Assembly: GCA_900768845.1 (NCBI GenBank)
Contig: CAAGEK010000044.1
Span: forward strand, 1 to 64,000
DNA length: 64,000 nt
Direction: 5' to 3'
Source of the DNA: Alphaproteobacteria bacterium
GTDB taxonomy: Bacteria; Pseudomonadota; Alphaproteobacteria; CAAGCB01; CAG-977
The position numbers and the translations under genes were made by a program. Each line of letters begins with the position of its first letter. Position 1 is the stretch's first letter. This document shows positions 1 to 7,541 of the stretch, piece after piece. The notes below the pieces were generated by a model that saw only the letters and a program-made list of their open reading frames with translations, was not told the DNA's origin and did not search any database.

Positions 1-12
1 AAATTATCATAA

Positions 13-177
13 ATATACCCCCGTTTTAAAGCTCTTTTACCGTTTTTGTACGGGGAGGAAGTTCTGTTAAGGACGCCGGCCTTCCGAAATCATGCAAAAG
101 AACTGAAACAAATCGCTAAGGATTCGGATTTGTATCAATGCAAAAAACTTCCCGTAAACACGGGGAAGATTTTCTAA
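13..177 (+). pseudogene. possible 3' remnant of a coding region
   Basis: A reading frame with protein-like composition runs from an in-frame stop at 10-12 to a TAA at 175-177. It has no ATG and no ribosome binding site before the TTG at 46. The stop falls directly on a plus-strand terminator hairpin, which suggests that transcription of a real gene once ended here. The family is not recognised. It could be the tail of a frameshifted gene or a chance frame. Confidence 0.22.
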
Positions 178-210
178 AAGTGCGACAGATGTGAAATGCC
201 GCACTTTTTT
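176..210 (+). terminator. intrinsic terminator
   Basis: Inverted repeat AAAAGTGCG (176-184) / CGCACTTTT (200-208) continues into a run of T on the plus strand. A second hairpin, CTTCCCG/CGGGGAAG, lies just upstream at 148-168. On the minus strand it could also stop the lipoprotein transcript, but the U-tract is poorer in that direction. Confidence 0.55.
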
Positions 211-251
211 GTAAAGCGAAAACCATGCGCCAGACGCGTGGGTATCTATTG

Positions 252-662
252 TTATTTTTTCCCGAAATTTTTTCTGGCTTCCTCAAGCTCGCGTTGGCCG
301 TCAGGTTCATAAGTGTAATAGTATATCAACTCACGCTGATTAATTCGACCGGCATCTATCGCGGCTTCGGGGACTCCCCATAAAACCGATGAAGGCCAAA
401 ACAACAGATTTAAAAATCCGTACAACACGTGCATTCCGTCGGCTCCGTTCCCCGCTCCCAAGTAAAAATTCCCGAAACCGGGGAGCAAATTCAACAAGCC
501 GGCCGCTACGGGACTTGCCGGTTTTTCCCAATACCCCGTAGGCTTATCCACACTGATGCCATAAGATTTCAATTCCCTGAGCTGATTCTCTTCAGTCCTT
601 GTCAAAGATGTACACGCTGACAAAGAAACAGCCAACAAAACCGAAAAAAGAATTTTTTTCAT
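252..662 (-). CDS. small predicted lipoprotein
   Basis: 136 residues. Residues 1-16 form a short basic-hydrophobic signal ending in LSAC, a lipobox with Cys17, so the product should be lipid-anchored in the envelope. The middle (about 50-100) is Gly/Leu/Trp-rich with LLPGFGNFYLGAG followed by a hydrophobic stretch, which may be a membrane hairpin. The last 30 residues are charged. AAAGGACG about 11 nt before the ATG supports the start. It stands alone between a terminator region and the small RNA gene. The family is not recognised. Confidence 0.75.
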   Translation of the reverse strand: MKKILFSVLLAVSLSACTSLTRTEENQLRELKSYGISVDKPTGYWEKPASPVAAGLLNLLPGFGNFYLGAGNGADGMHVLYGFLNLLFWPSSVLWGVPEAAIDAGRINQRELIYYYTYEPDGQRELEEARKNFGKK

Positions 663-690
663 TTCCGAACGTCCTTTTTTGTTTTAAGTC

Positions 691-723
691 AAACAAAACC
701 CACCTTAGTAAGCATAAGGTGGG
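691..723 (-). terminator. intrinsic terminator of the small RNA
   Basis: Perfect 9-bp inverted repeat (699-707 with 715-723, stem CCCACCTTA/TAAGGTGGG) with a 7-nt loop. On the minus strand it is followed by TTTTGTTT. It ends the RNA encoded at 724-897 and stands upstream of the lipoprotein gene. Confidence 0.75.
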
Positions 724-897
724 CGGATGTTCAGAAACCGCATATAGACAAAGACGGCTCGACCTATTAGGCGGATAGCCGTATTCAGCCGACATCCGCC
801 CGCACGGAGCAGAGATCGGCATATAATTTTTGAGTCGCCATATACCACGCGACTGTCTATATAAGGGTTTCTGACGCCCTGAACGGCCATCGCCGTC
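691..897 (-). ncRNA. structured small RNA, possibly 6S RNA (ssrS-like)
   Basis: About 205 nt between a promoter at 905-932 and a terminator at 691-723, with no convincing reading frame. The ends pair into a long imperfect rod. TCAGAAACC (minus; 866-874) pairs with GGTTTCTGA (731-739). TATATAGACA (854-863) pairs with TGTCTATATG (741-750; nine Watson-Crick pairs and one A-G). GGGCG (875-879) can pair with CGCCC (721-725). Inner hairpins occur, for example AGTCGC/GCGACT around 835-855. A rod closed by its own ends with an open middle is the architecture of 6S RNA, the RNA polymerase-binding decoy. The identification as 6S is inference; a different regulatory RNA is possible. Confidence 0.5.
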
Positions 898-904
898 TGT
901 TAAA

Positions 905-932
905 ACATTACCAAAACCGGAAGTTTTTGCAA
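905..932 (-). promoter_or_regulatory. sigma-70-type promoter of the small RNA
   Basis: On the minus strand TTGCAA (927-932), a 16-nt spacer and TAATGT (905-910) predict a start near 897-899. The same -35 hexamer and 16-nt spacing occur in front of the tRNA-Gly gene at 12727-12754, which suggests a local consensus for stable-RNA promoters. Confidence 0.55.
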
Positions 933-1178
933 TCGGTTTCACGTTTGTTAAACATATATCTTTTCAAAAATCGCCGTAAAATACGAAGCGATACTTTTGA
1001 AAAGAAACCTTTATCAGTTTTCATGATTTTTAAATCGCAAGGGGAAAAACACTTCCCCGCTTCATTCCGAAAGATAAACAGACGTTTCGGGAATAACGGA
1101 GCATTGACCGAAGCACGAAAAACGCCCGTTTTTTAATGCCTGTTTTATTGACTTTAAAACGCGGGGCGGCACAAAAAA

Positions 1179-1553
1179 TTGAAAGTTCGTCTGATGTATG
1201 AATTGATAAATTTTACGGTTCACGGGGATTATGAAGGCAACCTCGTACCTTTGGAAACCGGAGGGGAGATCCCTTTCGATGTCAAGCGTGTTTATTACAT
1301 TTGGGGAACGAAGCGCACCGCCGTTCGGGGGCATCACACCCACCGCAGGTTGGAACAGGCCATTGTGTGCATTTCCGGCAGTTGCGATTTTATCCTGAAC
1401 GACAGCAATAAAAGCGAAAAATGCCCGCTTCATCCTTTGACGCGAATGACGATTTCTATGCCCGAAACGTCCAAATGCGCCGGAAAAGACGGCGATGTTT
1501 CCACCAACAGCATATCTTCGCCGATATCTTCGATTTTTCCGCTTTGTTCGTAA
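1179..1553 (+). pseudogene. truncated WxcM/FdtA-like sugar 3,4-ketoisomerase
   Basis: From TTG 1179 or ATG 1194 to about 1420 the translation matches the first half of the FdtA/WxcM cupin family, which isomerises dTDP-4-keto-6-deoxyglucose for surface-sugar synthesis. Visible features are IPFDVKRVYYIWGT, RGHHTHR and a following CISGSCDF strand. The family is normally about 130-145 residues. Here homology stops near residue 80, and the rest of the frame is simply the antisense of irr. The second half, including the remaining cupin strands and a substrate pocket, is missing. Read as a 3'-deleted relic left by a rearrangement. Confidence 0.5.
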
Positions 1554-1846
1554 AAAATATGGCCGTGCGGCGTAACATTCGTATCGAAAAAGGAACATTC
1601 GCCGCCGGTCACGATTTCACGCATAATCCCGACTTCCTTAAACTGGTTCAAAGTGTTGTACACCGTCGCCAAAGAAAGATCCAAACCGTTCTTGCACGCG
1701 TCTTTGTAAAGTTCTTCCGCCGACACATGGCGGTGACCGTTTTCAAACAATAGACGAACCAACCCCATGCGCTGGCGCGTAGGACGCAAATTTGCGCGGC
1801 GCAATATCTCAACCGTCCATGCGTAAGGCCGATTCATTCTGCCCAT
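1430..1846 (-). CDS. irr: Irr-type Fur-family iron regulator
   Basis: 138 residues from ATG 1846; a GTG at 1855 is an alternative. GGTGG stands 8 nt upstream of the ATG. The Fur-like DNA-binding domain shows LRPTRQRMGLVRLLF, HVSAEELYKDA and SLATVYNTLNQFKEVGIMRE. The second domain has SFFDTNVTPHGHIFYE, the place where Irr proteins carry a His cluster, here HGH. It lacks the CxxC pairs of zinc-site Fur/Zur proteins. Irr is the haem-responsive master iron regulator of many alphaproteobacteria. Its 3' end overlaps the relic on the other strand. Confidence 0.82.
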   Translation of the reverse strand: MGRMNRPYAWTVEILRRANLRPTRQRMGLVRLLFENGHRHVSAEELYKDACKNGLDLSLATVYNTLNQFKEVGIMREIVTGGECSFFDTNVTPHGHIFYEQSGKIEDIGEDMLLVETSPSFPAHLDVSGIEIVIRVKG

Positions 1847-1943
1847 TAAAACCACCGTTTAAAAACTTTCCCTTATTTTATGATTAAATAAAAATACACG
1901 CTTTTCAAGATTCTTTTTAAAAAGCGAATTAACATATTGAAAA

Positions 1944-1964
1944 GACCGCTTTTTTCAAGCGGCC
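1944..1964. terminator. weak hairpin, possible terminator
   Basis: CCGCTT (1946-1951) / AAGCGG (1957-1962) with a TTTTC loop. A short T-rich tail follows in either direction. It may be a second, backup terminator for the transcript ending at 2053. Confidence 0.35.
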
Positions 1965-2004
1965 TTTAAACTTTTAAATAAAACGAATCGGTGGAAGACC
2001 GGTA

Positions 2005-2050
2005 TTTTCCGGAATTTCACCCGAAAACGGGCGAAATAAAATCCGGAAAA
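2005..2050 (-). terminator. terminator after the NPD-like gene and the pnp operon
   Basis: TTTTCCGGA (2005-2013) pairs with TCCGGAAAA (2042-2050) around an inner CCCG/CGGG hairpin. It begins 2 nt beyond the stop codon at 2053. U-rich sequence lies on the outer arm of the stem. Confidence 0.5.
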
Positions 2051-2052
2051 AA

Positions 2053-3447
2053 CTAATCACCCGTCAACAATCGGGCAATAAACTCTTTAACCGTCGGCAA
2101 ACGTCCGTCCTTGAAAAACGGATCCGTCGCAAAACGGACGGCATTCGCTCCGGCGAACATCAATTCGTGTTCCGGAGCAAAACCATGCGCAATCCTGTAC
2201 AGCTTTTCCTGAATACAGAAATAGCGGGAATCCGGTTCCTTGCCCGTTGAATTGTTCGCCCCCGACTGCGACCATCCCGAAAACAGACATTGGGAAATGC
2301 ACCCCATGCAGTTGACTCGGGCTTTTTGAATCTTTTCATTATCCGTAGGGGTGACAAATACGATTTGATTGTCGGGAACGCGCAAAATGACGGTGCGTCC
2401 GTTTTTAAAGTATTCGTCCGCCCTTGCCTTGTTCGCATCGGCGACATAAATCTTGCGACGGCCGATTTCCAACGGCGATTGATACTCGCCTTCGGGAGCG
2501 TCTTTGTAATCCATCGCCGTTGCCGAACGTTCGAACAAATCGTTCAGAAAATCGTTGCGGACGGCCGAAGACGCAAACCCTGTCGGGCTGAACCGTTGCA
2601 AAACGACATCACCGGGTTTCAGCCCCAGCAATATTTTCTGCCACGCTTCGGCGACGGGACTTTCCTTTGTCAGCAAAGGCCGCGTTCCGAATTGAAACGC
2701 CGTCGGTCCGATTTCCGGATTGTCGATAAAGCGTTCAAATTCGCGCAGATACCAAACACCGCCGGCAATGATAATCGGCGTGTCATCCAGACCGACGTCC
2801 TTCATTGCCTTGCGCAACGCCAGAACACGCGGATAAGGGTCTTCACAGACATTCGGATCCTCGCTGTTCGACAAACCGATGTGACCGCCCGCTTTCCACG
2901 GATCTTCATAAACAACGCCGCCCAGAAACTCTTTATAAGAGTGATAGGCACGCGCCCACAAAGCCTTGAAAGCGCGTCCCGAAGAAACGATCGGATAGTA
3001 AAACGTTTTGAAAGAAGACGCAATCTGCGCCAGTTTATAGGGCATCCCCGCACCGCAGGTTACACCGTGAATCAACCCTTTCGCTCCGGCGAGAGCTTCT
3101 TCCAAAATCGTAATCGCCCCGCCTTGTTCCCACAAAACGTTCAAATGGATGCGCCCCAATCCGTTCGATATTTCATAAGCCAGTTTCGCTTGGGAAATAC
3201 AGCCTTCTATTGAATGGCGCACCTGTTCTTCAAAACGCTCACGGCGGGATTTCGCCTTGATTTCCATCGGGATGACGTTGCCGTCCTTGTCAACGACGTC
3301 GGGAATGACGCCGGAAATCGTACCGACGGCATTTTCCGCCGCCCACGCTCCCGCCGTTTTCCCCGTCGATACGGCGACGCCTTTGCCTCCCTCTATCAGA
3401 GGGAGGACTTCGCGTCCCGAAATAAATAAAGGTTTCAAAGGCTTCAC
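2053..3447 (-). CDS. nitronate monooxygenase/FabK-like FMN enzyme
   Basis: 464 residues, GTG start with AAGGGAGC upstream. The TIM-barrel core of the 2-nitropropane dioxygenase/FabK family is visible: HGVTCGAGMPYKLAQ, then YPIVSSGRAFKALWARA, AGGHIG (His of the family active site) near residue 215, and PIIIAGGVWY and FQFGTRPLLT, the FMN-phosphate region. The family uses FMN and oxygen or NAD(P)H on nitronates or enoyl thioesters; the substrate here cannot be read. It is longer than FabK (about 310). A C-terminal extension carries CMGCISQC (around 390), suggesting a metal or disulfide site. It lies 21 nt downstream of pnp and is probably cotranscribed. Confidence 0.78.
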   Translation of the reverse strand: MKPLKPLFISGREVLPLIEGGKGVAVSTGKTAGAWAAENAVGTISGVIPDVVDKDGNVIPMEIKAKSRRERFEEQVRHSIEGCISQAKLAYEISNGLGRIHLNVLWEQGGAITILEEALAGAKGLIHGVTCGAGMPYKLAQIASSFKTFYYPIVSSGRAFKALWARAYHSYKEFLGGVVYEDPWKAGGHIGLSNSEDPNVCEDPYPRVLALRKAMKDVGLDDTPIIIAGGVWYLREFERFIDNPEIGPTAFQFGTRPLLTKESPVAEAWQKILLGLKPGDVVLQRFSPTGFASSAVRNDFLNDLFERSATAMDYKDAPEGEYQSPLEIGRRKIYVADANKARADEYFKNGRTVILRVPDNQIVFVTPTDNEKIQKARVNCMGCISQCLFSGWSQSGANNSTGKEPDSRYFCIQEKLYRIAHGFAPEHELMFAGANAVRFATDPFFKDGRLPTVKEFIARLLTGD

Positions 3448-3468
3448 GAGAATCGCTCCCTTTTGAAG

Positions 3469-5613
3469 TTACGCTTCGGACTGTTCTTCCGCTTTGGCGT
3501 CCAGATCTTCGCCCGTTTCCTGATTGACGCGTTTCATCGACAATTTCACCTTGCCGCGATTGTCAATACCGATGCATTTGACCTTGACGCTGTCGCCTTC
3601 GTTGACGACGTCCGTCACTTTGGCGACGCGCTGGGGAGCCATTTCGGAAATGTGAACCAATCCGTCCTTTGCCCCCAAGAAGTTCACGAATGCGCCGAAT
3701 TCGACGACTTTGACGACTTTACCGTCGTAAATGCGACCGACTTCGGGTTCGGAAACGATTCCCAAAATCCATTGACGGGCGGCTTCTCCCGCTTCCTGAG
3801 AGAACGAAGCGATTTTAATGACGCCGTCTTCGCCGATATCGATTTTGCATCCGGTCTGTTCCGTGATTTCACGGATGACCTTGCCGCCGGTTCCGATAAC
3901 GTCGCGGATTTTGTCTTTGTTAATCTGCATCGTCGTGATGCGCGGCGCGTTTTCGCTGACCGCGTCGCGGGGGGCGGCCAAGGCTTCGGCCATCTTGCCC
4001 AAAATATGCAAACGGCCTTCTTTCGCCTGTTTTAAAGCGATGTCCATGATTTCTTTGGTGATCGACGTGATTTTAATGTCCATCTGCAAAGACGTGACGC
4101 CGTTTTCCGTTCCGGCAACCTTAAAGTCCATATCGCCCAAGTGGTCTTCATCGCCCAAAATGTCGGTCAAAACAGCGAAACGGCCGTCTTCTTCCTTAAT
4201 CAATCCCATAGCGATACCGGCAACGGGATGTTTCATCGGAACGCCCGCATCCATCAAAGACAGACACGAACCGCAAACCGTCGCCATGGAAGACGAACCG
4301 TTCGATTCCATGATTTCGGAAACGACACGGATGGAATACGGGAATTCGGCTTTGGAGGGCAGCATCGGATGAATCGCACGCCAAGCCAGCTTTCCGTGTC
4401 CGATTTCGCGGCGGCCGGGAGAGCCGATGCGACCGGTTTCACCGACGGAATACGGCGGGAAATTATAGTGCAACATGAACGGTTGACGGTATTCGCCCGT
4501 CAAGGCGTCGACAATTTGTTCGTCCTGATCGGTGCCCAAGGTCGCAACGACCAAAGCCTGCGTTTCGCCGCGTGTAAACAGCGCGGAACCGTGAGCGCGG
4601 GGCAGGACGCCGACTTCGGCGGTAATCGGACGGACGGTTTTCGTATCGCGGCCGTCAATGCGGATACCCGTATCCAGAATGGCTCCGCGGACGATTTCGG
4701 CTTCCAAAGCGTGGAAAACGCGGGCGGCGACAGCGGCTTCGGCTTCGTTTTCGGCAACGGAGGCTTTGGCGGCGTCGCGGATTTCACCGACTTTGTTCTG
4801 GCGTTCCATCTTATCCGTGATTTTATAAGCTTCGCGCAAAGCATCGCCGAATTCGCTCATGAACTTGTCGTGAACGATTTGCAATTCGGGAGCGGGCGCG
4901 GGCAGAACCCAAGGCTCTTTGGCGCATTCTTCGGCCAAAGAAATAATCATGTCGATGACGGGTTGCATTTGTTCGTGACCGAACGTAACCGCCCCCAACA
5001 TGACTTCTTCCGTCAATTCGCCCGCTTCGGATTCAACCATCAAAACGCCCTGAGCCGTACCGGCGACGACCAAATCCAACAAAGACGATTCGCGTTCGGC
5101 AACCGTCGGGTTCAGGATATATTCGCCGTCTTTGTAACCGATGCGCGCCGCACCGATGGGCCCCAAGAAAGGCAGACCGGAAAGCGTCAGAGCGGCCGAA
5201 GCGGAAATCATGGCGACGATGTCGGGATCGTTTTCCATATCGTGGCTGAGCGTCGTGCAGGTGACTTGCGTATCATTGCAATATCCCTTGGCGAACAGCG
5301 GACGAATCGGGCGGTCGATCAAACGCGACACCAAAATTTCGTGTTCGGCGGGACGGCCTTCGCGACGGAAGAAACCGCCGGGGATGCGGCCGGCCGCATA
5401 CGCTTTTTCCTGATAGTTGACCGTCAGGGGCAGGAAATCCTCTTCAGACCCTTCGGGGGTTGATTTCGCCGCGCAAACGGCGCAATGAACGACGGTTTCC
5501 CCGTAACGGACGATCACGGAAGCGTCGGCCTGACGACCGATTTTGCCCGTTTCGATTGACAGGGTGCGTCCGCCCCATTCGATTTCCCTGCGGAATTCTT
5601 TAAACATAGCCAT
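3469..5613 (-). CDS. pnp: polynucleotide phosphorylase
   Basis: 714 residues from the ATG of MAMFKEF. The ATG at 5613 has GGAG upstream, and a longer in-frame extension to 5673 lacks family similarity. Phosphorolytic 3'-5' exoribonuclease and part of the degradosome. Two RNase PH domains (about 10-230 and 325-540) with an all-helical insert are followed by KH (about 555-615, VIGTGGKVIREI) and S1 (about 622-690, GRIYDGKVVKVVEFGAFV). Signature runs include HGSALFTRGETQ and GSPGRREIGHG. A full-length PNPase in a truB-rpsO-pnp operon. Confidence 0.97.
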   Translation of the reverse strand: MAMFKEFRREIEWGGRTLSIETGKIGRQADASVIVRYGETVVHCAVCAAKSTPEGSEEDFLPLTVNYQEKAYAAGRIPGGFFRREGRPAEHEILVSRLIDRPIRPLFAKGYCNDTQVTCTTLSHDMENDPDIVAMISASAALTLSGLPFLGPIGAARIGYKDGEYILNPTVAERESSLLDLVVAGTAQGVLMVESEAGELTEEVMLGAVTFGHEQMQPVIDMIISLAEECAKEPWVLPAPAPELQIVHDKFMSEFGDALREAYKITDKMERQNKVGEIRDAAKASVAENEAEAAVAARVFHALEAEIVRGAILDTGIRIDGRDTKTVRPITAEVGVLPRAHGSALFTRGETQALVVATLGTDQDEQIVDALTGEYRQPFMLHYNFPPYSVGETGRIGSPGRREIGHGKLAWRAIHPMLPSKAEFPYSIRVVSEIMESNGSSSMATVCGSCLSLMDAGVPMKHPVAGIAMGLIKEEDGRFAVLTDILGDEDHLGDMDFKVAGTENGVTSLQMDIKITSITKEIMDIALKQAKEGRLHILGKMAEALAAPRDAVSENAPRITTMQINKDKIRDVIGTGGKVIREITEQTGCKIDIGEDGVIKIASFSQEAGEAARQWILGIVSEPEVGRIYDGKVVKVVEFGAFVNFLGAKDGLVHISEMAPQRVAKVTDVVNEGDSVKVKCIGIDNRGKVKLSMKRVNQETGEDLDAKAEEQSEA

Positions 5614-5700
5614 ATTTTCTTTTTCTCCTTCTTCCCCCGACCATTCGGAGGACTTTTGTCCATGTGTTTTCAAACTAAATCGACAAATTTATAATTTTCA

Positions 5701-5745
5701 GCCGGCACGCCTCCCCTCCTTTTTGAGAACGGGAAACGTACCGGC
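5701..5745 (-). promoter_or_regulatory. rpsO-pnp intercistronic hairpin
   Basis: GCCGGCACG (5701-5709) pairs with CGTACCGGC (5737-5745) in the gap between rpsO and pnp. In Escherichia coli this gap carries the rpsO terminator and the RNase III site used in pnp autoregulation. A matching role here is inference. There is no strong U-tract, so a processing site is more likely than a full terminator. Confidence 0.45.
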
Positions 5746-5752
5746 AAAAATC

Positions 5753-6022
5753 TTAGCGGCGCAAGCCCAGACGCGCAATCAAGCTTTCATAGCGGGACTG
5801 GTCTTTGCCTTTTACATAGTCCAGCAAACGGCGGCGTTGGCCGACCATGATCAGCAAACCGCGACGGGAATGGAAATCCTTCGCGTGGCTTTTCAGATGT
5901 TCGGTCAGATTTTTAATGCGTTCCGACAAAATGGCGACTTGTACTTCGGGCGACCCCGTATCGCCTTCTTTCGTGGCGAATTCTTTAATCAACTGCTGTT
6001 TGCGTTCCGGTGTAATCGACAT
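5753..6022 (-). CDS. rpsO: 30S ribosomal protein S15
   Basis: 89 residues starting MSITPERKQQ, the standard S15 start; an upstream in-frame ATG at 6040 would add MTQEYA. Recognisable are GDTGSPEVQVAILSERI, LTEHLKSHAKDFHSRRGL and GQRRRLLDYVK. S15 binds the central domain of 16S rRNA early in small-subunit assembly. It begins 18 nt after truB. Confidence 0.97.
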   Translation of the reverse strand: MSITPERKQQLIKEFATKEGDTGSPEVQVAILSERIKNLTEHLKSHAKDFHSRRGLLIMVGQRRRLLDYVKGKDQSRYESLIARLGLRR

Positions 6023-6040
6023 CGCATACTCCTGTGTCAT

Positions 6041-6964
6041 TTATTGAATTATAACTCGCACGGGACGCACCAATCCGTCCCGCACACAAACCAAAGCCGC
6101 CAAACGGCCACCGCATTTCGCCTGCAAAACCGCACCGTCCGCGAGAACACCCCCTTCGGGTTTGACGCGGCCGCGGTCAAAAGGCAAAAAACCGCCGTTT
6201 GACAGGAACCGAGCTTCGGCTTGCGTAACGGCCAGTGCAGGGATGTCGTCCAGCACGGTCTCTACGGGCAAAAGCTCTTTTGATTCACTAGAAATATGCC
6301 CTAACGACTCAAGATATTCCAGTGAAAATGCATCGTCTGCATAAAATTTTCCGCATTTTGTACGCCGCAACGTGCGAATATGCCCCAAACAACCAAGCTT
6401 TTCCGCCATATCCCGCGCCAAAGAACGAACATAAGTCCCTTTACCGCAATCGACCTCGAACACGGCTTCATCCTTGCTCGGCAAAGCGATTAAGTGCAAC
6501 GAATCAATACGAATCCGGCGGGGTTTCAAGACGACGTCCGCATTTTGCCGCGCCAAATCGTACGCCCGCTTTCCGTTGACGTGTACGGCGGAATATTTGG
6601 GAGGGACTTGCTCTATTTCGCCGGTAAATTCCGGAATGATGCGCAATATGGCGTCTTCGGAAGGACGGGCGGAATCCGAAGCGATGACATTTCCTTCGGC
6701 GTCGTCCGTATCGGTCGCCGCCCCCCATGCAACGGAAAAACGATAGGTTTTGGCTCCGTCCATCACATACGGAATGGTTTTCGTCGCCTCGCCCAAAGCG
6801 ACGGGCAAAACGCCCGAGGCTGCGGGATCCAACGTTCCCGCGTGTCCCGCCTTTTGAGCGTTGAACAAACGTTTGACGACGGCCACGACGGTTGTCGATC
6901 CCGTTCCGGCGGGCTTGTCAACGACGACCCACCCGTTTATAAGCTCCCCTTTACGCTTGCCCAT
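6041..6964 (-). CDS. truB: tRNA pseudouridine(55) synthase
   Basis: 307 residues from ATG 6964 (MGKRKGELINGWVVVDKP); a TTG at 7015 is an alternative. TruB makes pseudouridine 55 in the T-loop of tRNAs. The catalytic aspartate lies in AGHAGTLDPAASGVLPV near residue 45. KTYRFSVAWG and GTYVRSLARDM are further family blocks, and a short C-terminal PUA-like tail follows. A minus-strand TATAAT at 7022-7027 is a likely -10 for the truB-rpsO-pnp operon, which would favour the downstream ATG. Confidence 0.95.
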   Translation of the reverse strand: MGKRKGELINGWVVVDKPAGTGSTTVVAVVKRLFNAQKAGHAGTLDPAASGVLPVALGEATKTIPYVMDGAKTYRFSVAWGAATDTDDAEGNVIASDSARPSEDAILRIIPEFTGEIEQVPPKYSAVHVNGKRAYDLARQNADVVLKPRRIRIDSLHLIALPSKDEAVFEVDCGKGTYVRSLARDMAEKLGCLGHIRTLRRTKCGKFYADDAFSLEYLESLGHISSESKELLPVETVLDDIPALAVTQAEARFLSNGGFLPFDRGRVKPEGGVLADGAVLQAKCGGRLAALVCVRDGLVRPVRVIIQ

Positions 6965-7061
6965 GCTCCCGCCCTTGTTTTTTCCGTTTGTAACGAAGTT
7001 CTTCCGTTTTATCAATCATAAATTATACAAGATAATGCTTTATCTTTTGGGGGGAAGACAC

Positions 7062-7096
7062 AAAAAAAGGCCTTCAGAACACAAAGGCCTTTTTTT
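7062..7096. terminator. strong bidirectional terminator
   Basis: Perfect 13-bp inverted repeat of the form A7-GGCCTT / AAGGCC-T7 (7062-7074 and 7084-7096). It ends the minus-strand transcript of the secreted protein gene at 7116 and insulates the truB promoter. Confidence 0.85.
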
Positions 7097-7115
7097 CAAA
7101 GGATGAAACCGAAGA

Positions 7116-7388
7116 TCACTGCGCACCGCCGGCACTCGGATAATCCGAAGGAGCTTTCAACGTATCGCCTTTAGTGGACAACAGGTTTTTCTTGTTATCC
7201 CATTGAGGAATCCCGCCATATCCTTGCGCTCCCATATCCGGCGACAAAAAGTTCTTTTTTTGTTTCAACGCAGGAAGACAGTCCTTTCCCCCGGGCCAGT
7301 TCCCCGCACTGGAACACGCCGCTTGGGCAGAAACAGAAAAGGACAAGAAGACGAACAGGAACAGAAAAAATTTTGAATGAAACGACAT
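7116..7388 (-). CDS. small secreted protein of unknown function
   Basis: 90 residues. A 24-residue signal peptide with a Leu/Phe/Val core ends AQA-A, a signal peptidase I site. The mature part (about 66 residues) begins with two nearby cysteines (CSSAGNWPGGKDCLP), then is Gly/Lys/Ser-rich without further cysteines. GGGAGG precedes the ATG. It is flanked by its own terminator and an upstream C10/G10 homopolymer in the promoter, so expression may be switched by slippage. No family recognised. Confidence 0.7.
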   Translation of the reverse strand: MSFHSKFFLFLFVFLSFSVSAQAACSSAGNWPGGKDCLPALKQKKNFLSPDMGAQGYGGIPQWDNKKNLLSTKGDTLKAPSDYPSAGGAQ

Positions 7389-7418
7389 ATCCTACACCTC
7401 CCTCACTAATTTCTTCTG

Positions 7419-7447
7419 TAAGTTTAGCACCCCCCCCCCTAAGACAA
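7419..7447 (-). promoter_or_regulatory. promoter with a G10 tract in its spacer
   Basis: On the minus strand TTGTCT (7442-7447) is followed by a spacer holding ten consecutive G (plus-strand C 7430-7439). Next comes AACTTA (7419-7424, 17-nt spacer) or TAAACT (7421-7426, 15-nt spacer). The homopolymer sits where length changes would alter the -35/-10 distance, the arrangement of known phase-variable promoters. The hexamers themselves are only moderate matches. Confidence 0.45.
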
Positions 7448-7497
7448 TACATACGATAGAAATTCATATTTTTGTCATCAATACAAACTTCCGGCAT

Positions 7498-7529
7498 AAA
7501 AAAATCCCCTGTCGGTCAGGGGATTTTTT
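7498..7529 (-). terminator. terminator after the beta-barrel gene
   Basis: TCCCCTG/CAGGGGA stem (7505-7511 with 7517-7523) flanked by A7 and T6, so it works on both strands. It lies 13 nt beyond the stop codon at 7542. Confidence 0.8.
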
Positions 7530-7541
7530 GAAAAGAAGCTC

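Noticed and set aside
592..942. Minus-strand frame of 116 codons across 592-942
   Set aside because: It runs through a promoter, structured RNA and terminator and shows no protein-like features.
4141..5463. Long plus-strand frame opposite pnp (440 codons)
   Set aside because: It is the antisense of a confidently identified gene; its composition mirrors the pnp codon third positions.
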